Assembly: GCA_001910725.1 (NCBI GenBank)
Contig: MJGA01000001.1
Coordinates: forward strand, 1,612,001-1,676,000
DNA from: Phanerodontia chrysosporium
Lineage: Eukaryota; Basidiomycota; Agaricomycetes; Polyporales; Phanerochaetaceae
Direction of reading: 5' to 3'
Length of the DNA stretch: 64,000 bases
Position numbers and translations under genes: made by a program. A model generated the notes under the pieces. It was not told where the DNA came from, made no database searches, and saw nothing but the letters and a program-made list of their open reading frames with translations. Positions 24,782-37,636 of the stretch are shown piece after piece (position 1 is the stretch's first letter; the number at the start of each line of letters is the position of its first letter).

Positions 24782-27699
24782 TCACTTCTTAGCCCGTAGT
24801 TGGCTGCGTAACATGTCGTTTTCTGTCTGAGCCGTGTTCAATGCCTCGAGGAGCGCCATCTGCTGGGTCTGCTGAGATTGCTGCACGGAGTCGAGCTCCT
24901 CCTTCGCCTTCGCCAGCGCTGTGCGGGCCTCGCTCAGTTGCGCTTCCAGCTGGCGTCGTACACTATCTGTTGTCGATGCCGCTTCGTTCGCCATGAGCAG
25001 GGCTTTCGCGCTGAGCTGGTTGTTTGCTTCCGTCAGTTGCGCGCAGGTTTCGGCTTGCTCCGCGGCCCTAGTCTCGATCTCGAGCTTCTCACTCTGCAGA
25101 CGGTCGACCTGCTCCTGCAACCATTGGACCTCATCTTGCCTGTATAACGATGTCAGAAGGCTAGACCAATCACGCAAAACTTCGGTACATACAACTCCGC
25201 TTGTTGCGTCATGAGCGAGATGTTACGCTCCTCCAATGTGCGCACTTGTTTCTGGTAGGTCTCTAGAGCCACGTTACTGTCCTGGGCCAGCTTCTGTGCC
25301 CGTTCTGCATTCTTCTTGAGAAGGTCGTGGGCTTGGGCGAACCGTATGAGACGCTCTATCAGGGCGCGGTCGTCTGCGACAAGGGCCTGTACACGCTCAA
25401 CAAACGCTTCGACGGTGAAGGGAGCGGAATTTATAGCGAAAGCGAGGCCCTTCGTGTCGTAGAGGGATTTCAGCGACCGGACGTCCATCTCCGAAAGTGA
25501 CGCTGGCACACCGCCGCGGGACGATACGGGGCTACTTGTTGGGGAAGACGTTCCTGTGCGGAAGCTGCGGTTTCCCAGCTTACTTGCACGAGCCTCGGTA
25601 GATGGAAGGATCGTCCACAAAGGTTGCAGTTGTGCGACGATTTTTCCGACGTCACCGTCGTACTGAACGGGGGGTTGACTAGAGGCATTGGCAGCTGCCA
25701 TCGCAGCTGCTGTCTGAGCCTGAATAACCGAAAGTTGAGATAGGAGAACGAGCAAGCACTACATGCCTCACCTGAAGCTGAATCTCCGTATTCCGGAGTT
25801 CCTCCTTGGTCCGTTCACGCTCTCGCTGCGCATCCTGCAGCTGTTGGGCCAATGTCTGGCATTTCTCAGAGAGCGCACCGTTACTCGCATCGAGCTGGGC
25901 CTTCTCAGACTGCCACCCCTCTTGCACACGAACATGTTCTGCGACTTGTGCACGGAGATCTGAAATGTGTTGGCCCAAGGCCGCTACCAGAGCCGTGGGG
26001 GTTGCACCGGCAGCGACTTCCAGGCCGTGCGTTCGTAGCAGGCTGCCAAGGGATCCGACGACCTCATCAAGCTGCGCCTTGCTACCGGAACCAACGACAG
26101 CGTCGTTCTGTAGCTTGACGACGTGCTCATTCAGGTCACCCATCATGTTCGCCTTCTCTAGGTTCCAAGACGCCCTTTCCTCTTGCCACTGCCGTCGGAC
26201 AGCTTGCAACTCTTCCTCCTTCTTCTGCATCTCCGCAAGTGGGTCACTGTGGCCGCTGCGAGCGCCCCTTCCGAGGCAACAGCAACTTCGCCGTGATGTG
26301 CTCGCAATTCGTCGACCTGTCGTCTGAGCTCCTCTACCTGTCGTCTGCGCTCCTCCAGCTCCGCGCGCTCCTCCAGCCATGCTCCGCGTTCTTCCTCCAT
26401 AGCCTGAAGTCGGTTTTCGACGTCCGCCATGCTTGAGAGCCGCTCTTCTAACATTCGAGCGCAATCTTGGGCGGTACGGAGCTGCATGCCTAGAGAGGAT
26501 TCGATCTCCTCCTTCTCGGTTCGCACGGCGAGAAGCTCCTCCTGCGTCTCCATCTGTTTCGCCGCCGCGGCCTCGAGAGCTGCAGTCGCCTCCTTCAGCT
26601 TCTCCTCCAGCTCAGACGCAGATGTGCCGTTCGGTAATGCACCGTTCGCTTTCACTTGAGGGCTAAGCGGCAATACGGCCTCCGAGTGACCTGCGAAGAA
26701 GTGCGCACCGTCGAAGCGTCCCTTGGAGGACACCGTATGTATACTGGTTGCTGATGATGCTGTGATGGGGCTGAGCTGCGAATTGCGGCTGGGGGTACTG
26801 TAACCGGACGTATCGGAGGGGTCTGAAGGTGCAGCCTTGCGCTCGAGACTGCGGACAGAGTGGCTCAGGACACCGGCCCTGTGTTCGAGCAGCTTGCGCT
26901 GCACTTCGTTCGCCCGCTCGGAGACTCGCCATAGCTCTTTCTGAGTAGCCTCCACCTTCCGATTCGCTGCATCGAGCTGTTCAGATGTCTGCTTATTGAC
27001 GCTCTTGTAGGCTGCGTTCGCCTTCGACAAGGAGACAGCCGCGTCGCGAATCTTGGTCTCAAGAGTGAGCTTCTTGTTCATCGCCACGAGACGCGATGCT
27101 AAGACTTGTTGCTCCTGTTGTCGTTTAAGCGTAAACAGCATGCGCACCCGGAGTGAATTAGTCTCGCTGACCTTCTTCAGCTCCTCAACCTCTTCGGCAC
27201 TGAGTATTTGACAGCCCCGACTGTCAACGATAGCCTCGCTTGCGAGCAAGTCAATGAGAAGGTCATCTCGGATATTCAGCATCTGAGACGACCGTTTCGA
27301 TTCGTAGCCTGCTCCAATAGACTTCCTGGACAGCTGTGAGACGCGATTGTGTTTCGGCGGCGACGAAGGACCAGCTCCCGGTGATTGCGGAAGGTTAGGG
27401 TAAGAGTTCTGCCTGGCAGGGGACGTAGCACTACCCGAAGACCACGAGTTATTGAATGAAGTGTTCCCCGCGTCATCTTCAGGTGGCAACGTCGGCTTCT
27501 TCTTGGCAAAGGAGAGCGCGGCAGTGGTCGGAGGCGAAGGCGTGTAGTTGGACTCTGAGGGGGAAGGTGGGGGCCAGTTTGGTTTGGCAGAGGAGAAGAA
27601 TAGCGGGGCTGTACCAGGTAGTGCTGGAGGCGATGCTGGTTCCGGTGTAGATGGTGTACTGTTTCCACTGCCACCTAGAAAGCGTCGTACGCCGTTCAT
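24782..27699 (-). CDS. Up-regulated-during-septation (Usp1 domain) coiled-coil protein, apparent frame break
   Basis: Exons 27699-25772, 25719-25193 and 25139-24782 encode about 937 residues. A Pro/Ser-rich N-terminus (residues 1-130) is followed by a segment beginning MLNIRDDLLIDLLASEA and SAEEVEELKK that matches the fungal 'up-regulated during septation' domain. Long heptad-rich coiled coils follow to the C-terminus, interrupted by a short globular-looking part near SLSEMDVRSLKSLYDTKGLAF. The S. pombe namesake is induced at septation; the molecular role is unknown, with a cytoskeletal or septum scaffold as inference. Near 26252 the frame changes: GALAAA in one frame is continued by SDPLAEMQKKEEELQ in the next. 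One extra C (G on the plus strand) in a CC run repairs it, and no acceptable intron does. Confidence 0.75.
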
Positions 27700-28145
27700 T
27701 TCCGATTAGTGTCTTGAGCCTCAATGAGGGACGAAGTCGATTAGATTAAGGGTATCGTGGATCTGAGAGGTATATCGTGGAGGTTCTAGTAGATCGAGAA
27801 GGCAGCCAGCTGCAGGCGAGTGCTAACAGTTCTCCGTCGTTTGCAAGAGAGCGGTACGGTGCATATGACGCTGAGCGAAGCTGAACGACCGTTGGCAGAA
27901 AAGTGGAAGTAGACGTGAAGGTCAGAGACGTAACGACATGGTCGGGTGAACGATTGGCAAGCAACGATTCGACCGTCGACACTTGTGGGCGCTCAGCGCG
28001 TGGTACCCAGACACCATCATCCTTCTGTAGGCTCAGACAAGATGTACGACCAGGATGATACATACGTGCACGGGGTGAATCTGAGAAAAAGCGATCTACA
28101 TCTTCGATTATAGAGTACAAAAATCCAGCAGTATTTCTAGAATCG
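27700..28145. other. Intergenic region
   Basis: This stretch holds the promoter and leader of the septation protein gene and the 3' flank of SEC18. A 124-codon minus-strand ORF (27746-28120) lies here; its composition does not look coding and I recognise no domain. Confidence 0.4.
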
Positions 28146-30962
28146 TTACAGTCCCATGAGCGACGTTACCAGCCGTTCGCCTACTGCCTCAGGCTCCTGT
28201 CTAGCCATCTCTATCATGCTGAGCAGCTTCTTGATGCCAATGTTCAGACCGCCTGTCTCGCTGCCGCCACCGAACCCAGCTTGCTGGAGCATCTGCATTG
28301 TCTGCTGACGATCGCGTGGGTGTTTGAGGAGATCAACTTCATCGAGCACAACCTCGAGTGAGCGCAAGCTTGTCACAGGTGGTACGCGTATCTCCGAGTC
28401 GAAGCTCTCAGACAGGCCTAGGTCTGTCAGGACCGGACGCAGGGACGTAGTGGCAATAATGAGCAAGCGACGGCCCTTTGGTGGACGCTTGGCGAAGAGG
28501 ACCAAGAGAGTTTGTAGAACGGAGTTCGAGAACCGGGGGCCAATGGGCGTGAAGTCTGCGACAAACAGTCAATCATCAAGATACAGGTATTACTGAAGCA
28601 AACGGAGCAAACCTAGCAGACGCTCCAGGCTGTCAACAACAATCACGCTGAGCGGACTCTTGTAACTGTCGGAGAAGATCTTGCTGATCGCGGCAACTTT
28701 CTGGCTCTCAGAGAAGCCCACCATGTCGTCGGGCGACACCAGTTTCATGAACGGATAGTCGGACGCGCGTGCGATAGTCGCAGCAAGAGCAGTCTTGCCG
28801 GAGCCCGGTGGTCCGTGCAGGAGCAAGCTGACAACCGGAGTGCGTGTCGAGGTGCGCACCTGCTCCACGAAGAGCTGGCCAGAACGCAGGATCTGGTTGA
28901 CGACATCGTCGTAGTGAATTATACCGTTCTGGACCACTTGCTCAAGTTCTTCCTTGGCAACACCAAACGCAGGTGTGACTTCCTCCAGAGCACTCATGAA
29001 GTCAGCGCGATTGACACGCAAGTTCTCGACATCGTCGGATATACCGGCCATCGTCCCGACCTGAATATTCAGATAAGCTTGACTACTAGAGCGGACCATG
29101 GGAGGCATTACCTTCACGTGTCGGCTAAATGCGAAACTAGTCGCACTTTTGACGAGACCGCTCAGCTCAGCTCCAGAGAAGTTCTTTGTGAGCTGAGCCA
29201 GCTCTAGCAAGTCGACATCATCATCCATGATGCCATTGTTGCGCATTTTCGCTGTGTGGATGTTCAGGATCTGGAGACGTCCTTTCTCATCGGGTAGCGA
29301 GATTTCCATGTGGACTTCGAGACGACCGGGACGTAACAGAGCCTCGTCAATCATGTCCAAACGATTGGTCATGCCAATGATGAGGATATTGTTGAGTTGG
29401 TCGACTCCGTCCATCTAACGCAGGTTCGTTCAATGCAGTAGAGAGCTGCTTGCTGTGAGCGTACCTTCGACAACAGCTGGTTGACGATGCTGTCACCAAC
29501 TCCAGTGCTGCCTTGGGTTGAACCACGCTGCTTGCAGATGGCGTCCAGCTCATCGAAAATGATAATGTGAAGACCGCTCTCGTCTCCCTTGGCCTTATAC
29601 TGTTGCGAGCACAATCAGCACGATATTCACCGAACCTTCGGGCTAGCTCACCTCCTTCTCTGCATCAGCGAATAGCTTGCGGATGTTCTCTTCGGATGCG
29701 CCGACATACTTATTCAGGATCTCAGGGCCATTGACGATTTTGGGCTCCCGAGCATTCAACATCTTGCCGATTTGCCTGGCCATCAACGTCTTCCCCGTAC
29801 CGGGAGGTCCATGGAGAAGGATACCTATACACACGTTAGATGGTGAACAGTCTTTCTTACGAGAACATACCTTTCACATGCTGGATGCCAAGTTTCTCCA
29901 CGATGGAAGGGGGGAACACGCGTGAGGCAAAGGCACGACGGAAGATAGTGCTGAACTCTGAGTCCAGACCTCCGATACCCATGTCTTCGAATTTGAAGTT
30001 TGGTGCGAGAATTGCGTTCGCCGGTGCTCTTTGTTTATAGTCATATTGAGTATAGGGCGCGGTGCAAGTATACGGCACTCACTTCTTTGCGCTGGACTTG
30101 ATCTTGATCGCACTGTCTCCGGCCTTAATGAACGTCACGTCTGTGTTCTCCATAAGAACACCAGAAGATGCTCCTTGGCCATGCACGGGAGGAGCGTTCA
30201 CGAGCTCGACGGTCTGCAACCCAACGATTTGAAGTTTGAGGTTCTGGCCATGAAACTCGAATATGAGCAGCTGGCCAACGCTCAACATAATGCCGTTGTA
30301 GGCTCGAATGAAGTTCTTGGCCATCTCGTCGGCAGAGAAAGCTTCAGCGATTTCATGCCCTCGCCTTAGAAAGCCAGCCTCGATGTCCACGGAGGCCAGG
30401 TACGGTGGTGTGTACGGGTAGGGTTCTACCGTGACTGAGTCACCAGTCAAAGAGAGACCAATCCATTGTCGTTGCAAGCTGCCTGCACCCACAGCACCCT
30501 TGGCGAGCTTCCCAGTGGTATCATGCCTAGGCATGTGTTAGCAGCCGCGCTTTACCGGTCACATCCAGCACCACGGTTGCTTACCGTACAGTCAATGGAT
30601 ATTGTTGCTTCACGATAACGTGCTGTCCTTGCTGGAAGTCGGAGGGATTAACAATCAGACAGTTGGTGAATGCCAACTGGTCGCTCGGTGCAGATTCCAC
30701 AGAGAAACTGATGAGCACATCTAGTGAGCACAGACAAACACCCAGAGACGTAGGTCACGTACGCGCCGCCTCGGGACGAAGCTGAAGGGGTTTGCCGATG
30801 ACCATATCCTCCCTGCTTTTCGTACATCCTGGGATCGTCATATCGAGAGGTAGGAACGCGGCTGCCTGATGAGGGGACGCTAGCCGTGCTCCCAGGAGGG
30901 ACCCGAGAGTAGGGCTGCTGACCGGGCTGATTGCTCGCGTTTGACCGGCTGAAGAAGCTCAT
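28146..30962 (-). CDS. SEC18: Vesicular-fusion ATPase Sec18 (NSF)
   Basis: Nine exons (30962-30763, 30707-30585, 30526-30083, 30028-29871, 29824-29652, 29599-29465, 29414-29112, 29060-28613, 28555-28146) encode about 797 residues with all junctions in phase. After a Ser/Gly/Tyr-rich leader of about 65 residues come the double-psi N domain ([15 protein letters not shown]) and two AAA+ modules. D1 has Walker A GPPGTGKT, Walker [11 protein letters not shown] and the [17 protein letters not shown] sensor/arginine-finger region. D2 has GPPGSGKT and a Walker B-like [11 protein letters not shown], a site divergent as in other NSF D2 domains. Sec18 forms hexamers that disassemble SNARE complexes with Sec17/alpha-SNAP. 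The intron at 29061-29111 is 51 nt without an in-frame stop. Confidence 0.96.
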
Positions 30963-31549
30963 GTTCGCAGCTAGGACAAATGTCTAGATCCAATTGAGTC
31001 TTGAGCAAGGGCAATGGAGCAAGGATGTAGGAAGCTTCGGGTATATATGTGGGAATCCGAAAGCGGCCAGGAGTCGTAGGTGGTGGTTGTTAAAGCAGTC
31101 GCCAGGTGGCTGTACCACGTCAGTCATCTAGCTATGTACTGTGCTGCGTACTGCGCAATATTCACGAAGCGTGCTCGCTACACTGGCATGTCGCTACCAC
31201 CAGCATACATAGTAAGAAATACACTGGTAAGGTCAAGCGGGGAAAAGGGATTGATGCAAAGCACGAGTCGTCGAACCGGGACGTAGTGTAGTAGTCTAGA
31301 CGGTGACAGGTGGTTGCAGACTAGACCGGTCCTCTTTTTGACTTTTACCATCGTCTTCATGTCTCCCTCCGTGCTATCCGCATATCTGTATACGAGTGAC
31401 ACAGAGCTTGCTGTGCTGGCCAGCCAAACGCTTTGTTCCGTCATGATAGAATCGCATTCGTGTCTTTCTTTCTCTTTCGCCATACGGTCGGCTCCACCTC
31501 ACGTTAGTTTGAAAAAATTCCTTTCCGCAAACTCCTCAGCGTCTTCTCC
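30963..31549. promoter_or_regulatory. Divergent intergenic promoter region
   Basis: This 587-bp gap lies between SEC18 and the UPF0652 gene and must contain both promoters. The sequence just before the UPF0652 start (about 31440-31549) is pyrimidine-rich. No discrete element is certain. Confidence 0.45.
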
Positions 31550-33754
31550 ATGTCTTCAGAGAACATAGACAGCGGAGCAAAACCTCCAGAAGCCCTCGCA
31601 CCTGCGGTCTTCTCTCTGAACGCCATCCTCGCCAACGACAACGAGAACCTAGAGCATCCTGCCTTCAAGGGCAAACCGGAGGGGGGATGGGATGAGGAGA
31701 CGGGCACGGGCGCACTGGAAGGATTCTGCGTAGAGTGTGAAGGTATGTGCCATGCTCGTTGCGCATGGTGGTATTGAGAGAGCTGTCGGCCAGATCAACC
31801 TGCTCAACTGCATTGCGAGAACTGTGGCGACAACTTCTGCGAAGTCTGCTATGCCTCACAACATCGAAAAGGTTCACGCAAGAAACACACGACCAAATCC
31901 TTGGCAAATCATCCTGCCAAGGAGACCGAAAATGCGGAAGCGACCGTAGAGGAGACTGGCAAGGAAACTGCGGTATGTCCGTCTGCTTCCTTCGTAGCTT
32001 TTGCTCACAAAGTCAAAGATGGACATGGACGGCGATGACAGCGCTGTCGATTCCGATGACGAGCTGGAGACACTAGTCAGCAAAGTCGACCATCCGATCG
32101 TGCTCGAGTCGCAACCAGCTGCCGAAAACTCTGTTGGCGAGTGGTTTGTGGAGCGGGCGAAGTACATCCCCGTACGCCTTACATTGGGCGAACGCAAATA
32201 TCTTCGACTGCTCGAGGCTGCGCTCAATGTGTCCGAGTATACGGACAAAATCGACACTATAGGCTTTGGTCTGTCGAAGGCTAAGCGGATTGTTCACCAA
32301 ATTCGCGAGCTCTGTGCAATCATGTCTGGTCTCGTTCTTGCTGCCGATTACAAACAAGGCCAGGAGTTGTTCACCGACAGAGACTTTGCCGCCAACGAGG
32401 AGTTCTACCAGCAAGTCTTTGAACTAGGCCGTCGGCATAAGATTATGAATCCCGACAAGATGCGTTCTACCTACGGGAAGCTTATTTACCTTCTGCAAGT
32501 AAGTTCATTGTACTCGTCTATGAAGGACACGGTGCTCATGACGAGGTATGTCATCTAGGACAGTCAAACACCTGAAGTTAAGGACATGCTCGGCTTCTCT
32601 TGTGTTCGTCCTATCAAGACGGTGTACACCGTTCTCGAGCAACACGATGCACTAGACCTCCTTCGCGAGGATTTAATCGCCGTCGCCACCAAGGAAATTT
32701 ACTCGGAAGGCCGATCCAGACGCGATATTCAGAAAGACATCAAGAACAAGGAACGTGCCATTGAGACTCTAGCAGCAAAATACGAACGCAAGAATCTCAG
32801 TCAGGAACAGATTCGACAGTGCCTATACAGTATTGGCGACAACCATGCCTTCCTGCGCACGAATCGCGACCCCTGCGATCGCATGATCACTTACCTCAAA
32901 CAGTACTTCCATCCGACGCAGGCGAAGGACAGCAAAAGCAGCCTTGCGATTAGGAGCGGGAAGGGTGGGGCGCGCCTTAGCCATGACCACGCAAAGCAGT
33001 ACGCTTATGTGCTGCAGAGTCTGACTTTGTGGCGCGAAATTCTGCACGGTAACTATGAATCACTGCACTGGAGGGTTTACGATTGACGTTTTTTCCAGAC
33101 ATGTTTCACCTATGGTACCTTGCGGAGTCCGATCTCTTGTCGGAGAACGTCCCGTACCGTCTACGGGATACCGGTCAGGGTTTGAACCGTGTACAAGCTG
33201 CGCCTAAGACGTCTCGAATGATGCATACAATCTTGAACCGCGCCCAAAGGAGCATTGGCTCATGGGTTGGCTCTTCTGTCATTCATATGGGTGACCACAA
33301 TGTGCCGAACGCGCTCATGTTCATCGGTGAGTCTCATAGGTGCCCCGTACATACACGAATCTTACAGGGCCTATCTTCAAGACAAATACTCGCAAGTGTA
33401 CCGTATCCTCTTGCCCATCTGTAATACCATTTCGAAGATTCCCGAACTGATACAGAAGCCTGCGTTGCGCTCCTACATCGAGGACGAATTTGGCTCTGCG
33501 GATGGTTGCGCCCGTGAAATACTAGGCGACTTCTTCCGTCACGGCTTTGACGGTTCAGGTGCAGACAATTTCTTCGATGCAGGCTCATGCATCGACGGTC
33601 GCCTTACCTCTGCGTGGAACTGGTGCTCGTCGCTAGAAAAGAAGAGATACTTCCCCGTCTTCCTCTTGGCCGGTAAGTCTAGTCCGCTACACACGACCCG
33701 ACCCTATCTCACGATTGCCTTATAGGATTCATTGGGTTCGACGGCGAATGGTGA
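31550..33754 (+). CDS. UPF0652 / DUF2009 family protein with N-terminal B-box-like zinc site
   Basis: Seven exons (31550-31742, 31794-31972, 32013-32498, 32559-33048, 33099-33326, 33382-33672, 33726-33754) encode about 631 residues, all in phase. Residues 60-110 hold a B-box-like zinc cluster (CVEC, CENC, CEVC, then His residues). The main body (KYIPVRLTLGERKYLRLLEAAL to the C-terminal GFIGFDGEW) matches the conserved eukaryotic UPF0652/DUF2009 family, including YFHPTQAKD, SLAIRSGKGGARLSHDH and SSVIHMGDHNVPNAL. No biochemical function is established for the family. High conservation from plants to fungi suggests a basic cellular role. The zinc site may bind protein or RNA, but this is inference. 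Confidence 0.82.
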
Positions 33755-34564
33755 ATAGAAAACGAACATCATATGCACACTGAACCCTGCTGGCTGTTCC
33801 TTTGAATAGTCAAACTATCTTATAGAGCTCTGCCACCTTCCTCCAGTGGTTGCCCGCGTGGTGCACTTGTATGATACTACGCCAGCGCTGAAGTAAGCCC
33901 GCTCTTAGTGCGCCTTCCGGTACGATTCGTTCTTTGATCTAATTCGACTTGCACATTGTCGCGATGCATGGTGACATCCTACTCGTGGAAGTAGGTCCTA
34001 CGCAATCGACCCCATGCATGTGGCTGTTATCTGTGATTTTGTTCTCATAGGAGGGCACGTACAGGAGCGCCGCATGGAGTGATCAAAAGCTCGCTTGCAG
34101 TGAGCGTCGTTTGATCATATACCTATCCACACACCATCAACCGTATGTGCATCAGTGGTTTGGAGGTAGCCAACACCTTGCCTGTGTCCGAGAGCTACTC
34201 GCCAGCTGTTGTGGCGATCCCGAGTTCGTGATACCCAGTACCAGACAAGCGATGTCTCTGGCAGATATCCCTGGGAAGAAAGGTGATCTTCAGGAAGATA
34301 TTCTTGTATCTCATGAGCTCACTGGCTTCGATTGTTCCTACGGACAGGCGGCATCTCACGAGCCGGAGTTTCTGTGAGAAAGAACGACCATCACGCAGGG
34401 TCGTATCAGAGCGCGTTTTCGTCCACTGCACATGCAGCAGCGCGCATAATCCTTCTCACTACCTCCGATAATCTGGGCACTCAAAAGAGTATATAAATCA
34501 CCCTCAAGATGGGCCTGAGCGCACAGAGCTCTCGCCGATCCAGCTGTTTCAACCCTGTGCAGCT
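33755..34564. other. Intergenic region with sedolisin-1 promoter
   Basis: This gap of about 810 bp shows no coding signature. Its right end holds the promoter of the first sedolisin gene, including a TATA box. Confidence 0.45.
34490..34497 (+). promoter_or_regulatory. TATA box of sedolisin 1
   Basis: TATATAAA lies about 68 nt upstream of the ATG at 34565. The tandem paralogue has a comparable element at a similar distance, which argues for a real core-promoter site. Confidence 0.6.
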
Positions 34565-37107
34565 ATGCGGTTGTTTTTTACTTGGATCGTCTTGGCTCTC
34601 TCCGCCTATGTGGCCGCAGCTCCGTCAACGCACGTCGTCAAAGTCAAGGAGACCGGTCACGTTCCCCGCGGATGGACCAAACGGGACAGGGCTCCCCGGG
34701 ACTTGGTTATTGACCTTCGTATCGCGCTACCACAATCCAACTTCCCCGCATTGGAGCAACACCTCTGGGAGATCAGGTCAGTTTCAGTTGCGACGTCGCG
34801 CCAACAGGACGTAGTGCTCACGGCATTTCAGCGATCCGTTCAATGCTCGCTATGGAGCTCACTTGACCCAGGAAGAAATCAACGAGTTGATTGCTCCGCA
34901 ACCAGAGAGCACGAAGCTCGTCGATGCCTGGCTTGCGGAGCACGGCCTGACACAGGCTGACATCGCACGTTCTCCTGCAGGCGACTGGGTGAAAGTGCGG
35001 GTCCCAATCAGCCTTGCAGAGGAAATGCTTGACGCGGTTAGTCAAACATTCCCGCATTTTGACCCCGTTTGGGAGGGGACATGCTAACAGCATTGTCATG
35101 CCAGACGTACCATGTTTACGAACATGCTGATGGAGATACGCTTGTCCGTGCTACGTCGTACGGCCTACCCGAGCATCTCCATCCGCACGTCGAGTTCGTC
35201 CAGCCGACAACGTTGTTCTCTCGTTTCCGTGCAAACAAGGCTACATTCCATTTCGTTGAGGATGCGCCAGCCTCGAGTGCTGCAGCCGATGCGCCTGCCA
35301 TCGACGTACCGTCGGCATCGGGCGGAACGGTGGACGCCAGCTGCAATACTAACATTACCGTTACGTGCCTGAAGCAGCTTTACAATGCCGTTGGATACAC
35401 TCCCTCAGCGAAAAGCGGCAACGAAGTCGCTTGCACCGGATACCTCGACCAGTTTGCAAACTTGCAAGATTTGCAATCGTTCTACGAGAACCAAGTACCC
35501 GCCGCTGTCAACTCCTCGTTCAAGCTCGTTTCGATCAATGGTACGTTTTCGTAGACTTCGTAGCTACGCCTAACGTATCATCGTACTAAACACAACGAAT
35601 AGGGGGACAGAACAACCAGTCTGACCCCGGTGCGGAAGCGAACCTAGGTAATCTCCCTTTATGCCCGATGCTTTCATAAGCTTGACGCTGTTTGAGACAC
35701 ACAATTTTTGTTCGGGATCACCCATCCTATTCCCGCTACGTTCTTCACCACCGGCGGCAGTCCTCCCTTCATTCCTGATGTGTTGACTCCTGACAATTCC
35801 AACGAACCTTATCTGGACGTGAGTACAAGAGCAGATCTTTCAGGATTCAAGACGTGGTGCTGATACGTTCTGCTCTGCCACTTTCAGTGGCTTGACTTCA
35901 TCCTGAATACTCCCAAACCGCCTCAGACGATCAGGTCAGCTTTGCATTCCCCACAACGGTTCGACGGTGGCATTCATCCTGGTTTCTAGCACGAGTTATG
36001 CAGACGACGAACAAACCGGTAGGAAATCTCTTTTGAATTGTTGTCGAATGATGACTGTACTGACAGCATCGTCCGTCAGTCCCCAAAAGTTTCGCTCAGA
36101 GGGTTTGCAATGGTTTCGCTCAATTGGGTGCGTGTTCCCCGCACGTAGGAGTTGTCATGCGGAGGCTGATAGCGAGTACTGCAGGTGCGAAGGGCGTGTC
36201 CCTTACCTTTAGCTCGGGCGATGGTGGTGTGGGAGACGGAGAATCAGATCCCACTAAGCAGGAATGCTTCACAAACGACGGGAGGAACAAGACTGAATTT
36301 GTGCCCTTGTTCCCGCCATCGTGTCCTTTGTGAGTGCCGCTCTGCGATGGAGCCACGAGGATGAGCTAAAAACGGCAGTGTGACCGCGGTCGGCGGCACG
36401 GTCAACGTTCCAGAGACGGCCGTCGACTTCTCAGGTGGCGGTTTCAGCAATCTCGTAAGGCTTGTGCGATATTGCGAGTGGTCGCGCAGCTGACGTGTTT
36501 GCAGTTCGACCGACCCGTCTACCAAGCACTCGCCGTACCGGAATTCCTGAGCAAGCTTGCTCCTGGAACTTACAAAGGCTTGTTTAACCCGTGAGCAGCA
36601 CTTTCCAGAATCTTTGCAATAGCATCAATTTAATCACTGTATATTTCCAGGGCCGGACGTGTAGGTCCGCGATTATTCTTGTAAGAGACGGTCAATTAAC
36701 CATTACCAGGGCATCCCAGACGTGGCAGCACAGGCAAACAAATTCGTGATCTTCTTCCGTGGTCGCGCAGCGCACATTGGAGGCACCTCGGCTGCTGCAC
36801 CGACGTTCGCTGGCTTCGTATCGCTGTTGAACGATGCTCGTATCAGGGCAGGAAAATCACCACTGGGCTTCCTTAATCCCCTCATATACAGCATCAACCT
36901 CCTGCACACCGGCGCATTCAACGACATCACGACCGGAAATAACCCAGGATGCGGCACGACTGGTTTCAACGTGAGCCGAGTGGCCCATTTCTGCCCCGAC
37001 CGAACTGACAGCTCATCATACAGGCGACTACCGGATGGGATCCAGTGACGGGCTTTGGCACGCCCAACTTCGGGATTTTGAAGGATATCGTTTTGGCGCT
37101 GCCGTGA
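34565..37107 (+). CDS. Secreted sedolisin (S53) protease 1, tripeptidyl-peptidase/aorsin-like
   Basis: The gene begins with a cleavable signal peptide (hydrophobic residues 4-19, AAAP end). A pro-domain follows ([38 protein letters not shown]), with a linker and then the S53 catalytic domain. The catalytic Glu/Asp pair is in EANLD (about 35635), the oxyanion Asp in SSGDGGVGD (about 36215) and the nucleophile Ser in GGTSAAAP (about 36788). These are the signatures of sedolisins, acidic serine peptidases that activate themselves from the pro-form. Secreted fungal members digest external protein at low pH. At least a dozen short introns interrupt the gene, one flanking a 10-nt micro-exon (about 36651-36660). 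All frames join, ending at TGA 37105-37107. The gene is followed directly by a paralogue. Confidence 0.88.
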
Positions 37108-37636
37108 CTGGCTCTATGAATAGCACAGCGGATGAGGCCTTGGCGTATATCAAGTTAGAGGCGGCGCCGTCAGTATGTCATGATGCCTGCTTGGCTGTTG
37201 CCCGACTACACTGTAGCAGCCTTTCCAGAACGCTTGGCAAGTCGCGATTCGCGCGCGTCCAACGCGCGCTGTTAGAGGACTGTTCGATCCCACGGCCAAT
37301 TGTCCATGCATAATTGTGCACGGCGATTCAGAGACATCATGCCGCCATTGTAGACGTATTGTGCGAGAAGCTGCAAGAGTTGTTCATCAACCTGCGCGTA
37401 TACATGGAACCGCATGCGCGCACGGTGTGCACCCGGCGCCCGTGGCAGTGATGAGAATGGCACGCGCCATGGCTTGTCGACCCTGCGGTCGGTACTGCGG
37501 CCGGGACTGAGCAATCCTGAGATGCGGGCGTGTTACCTAAAGCGTGCCTTGATGGCTTCTGCTGGGAAGACTATATATACGCTATTATGAACCGATTTTC
37601 CCTCACGGAGCTTGTCCATCTCCTGCTGGCCCCGCC
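37108..37636. other. Intergenic region between tandem sedolisins
   Basis: This 529-bp gap holds the 3' flank of sedolisin 1 and the promoter of sedolisin 2. No other gene is supportable. Confidence 0.45.
37572..37579 (+). promoter_or_regulatory. TATA box of sedolisin 2
   Basis: TATATATA lies about 58 nt upstream of the ATG at 37637, close to the spacing seen in the upstream paralogue. Confidence 0.55.

Noticed and set aside
27746..28120. 124-codon minus-strand ORF between SEC18 and the septation protein gene
   Set aside because: No recognisable protein, random-like composition, and it lies in promoter or leader sequence.
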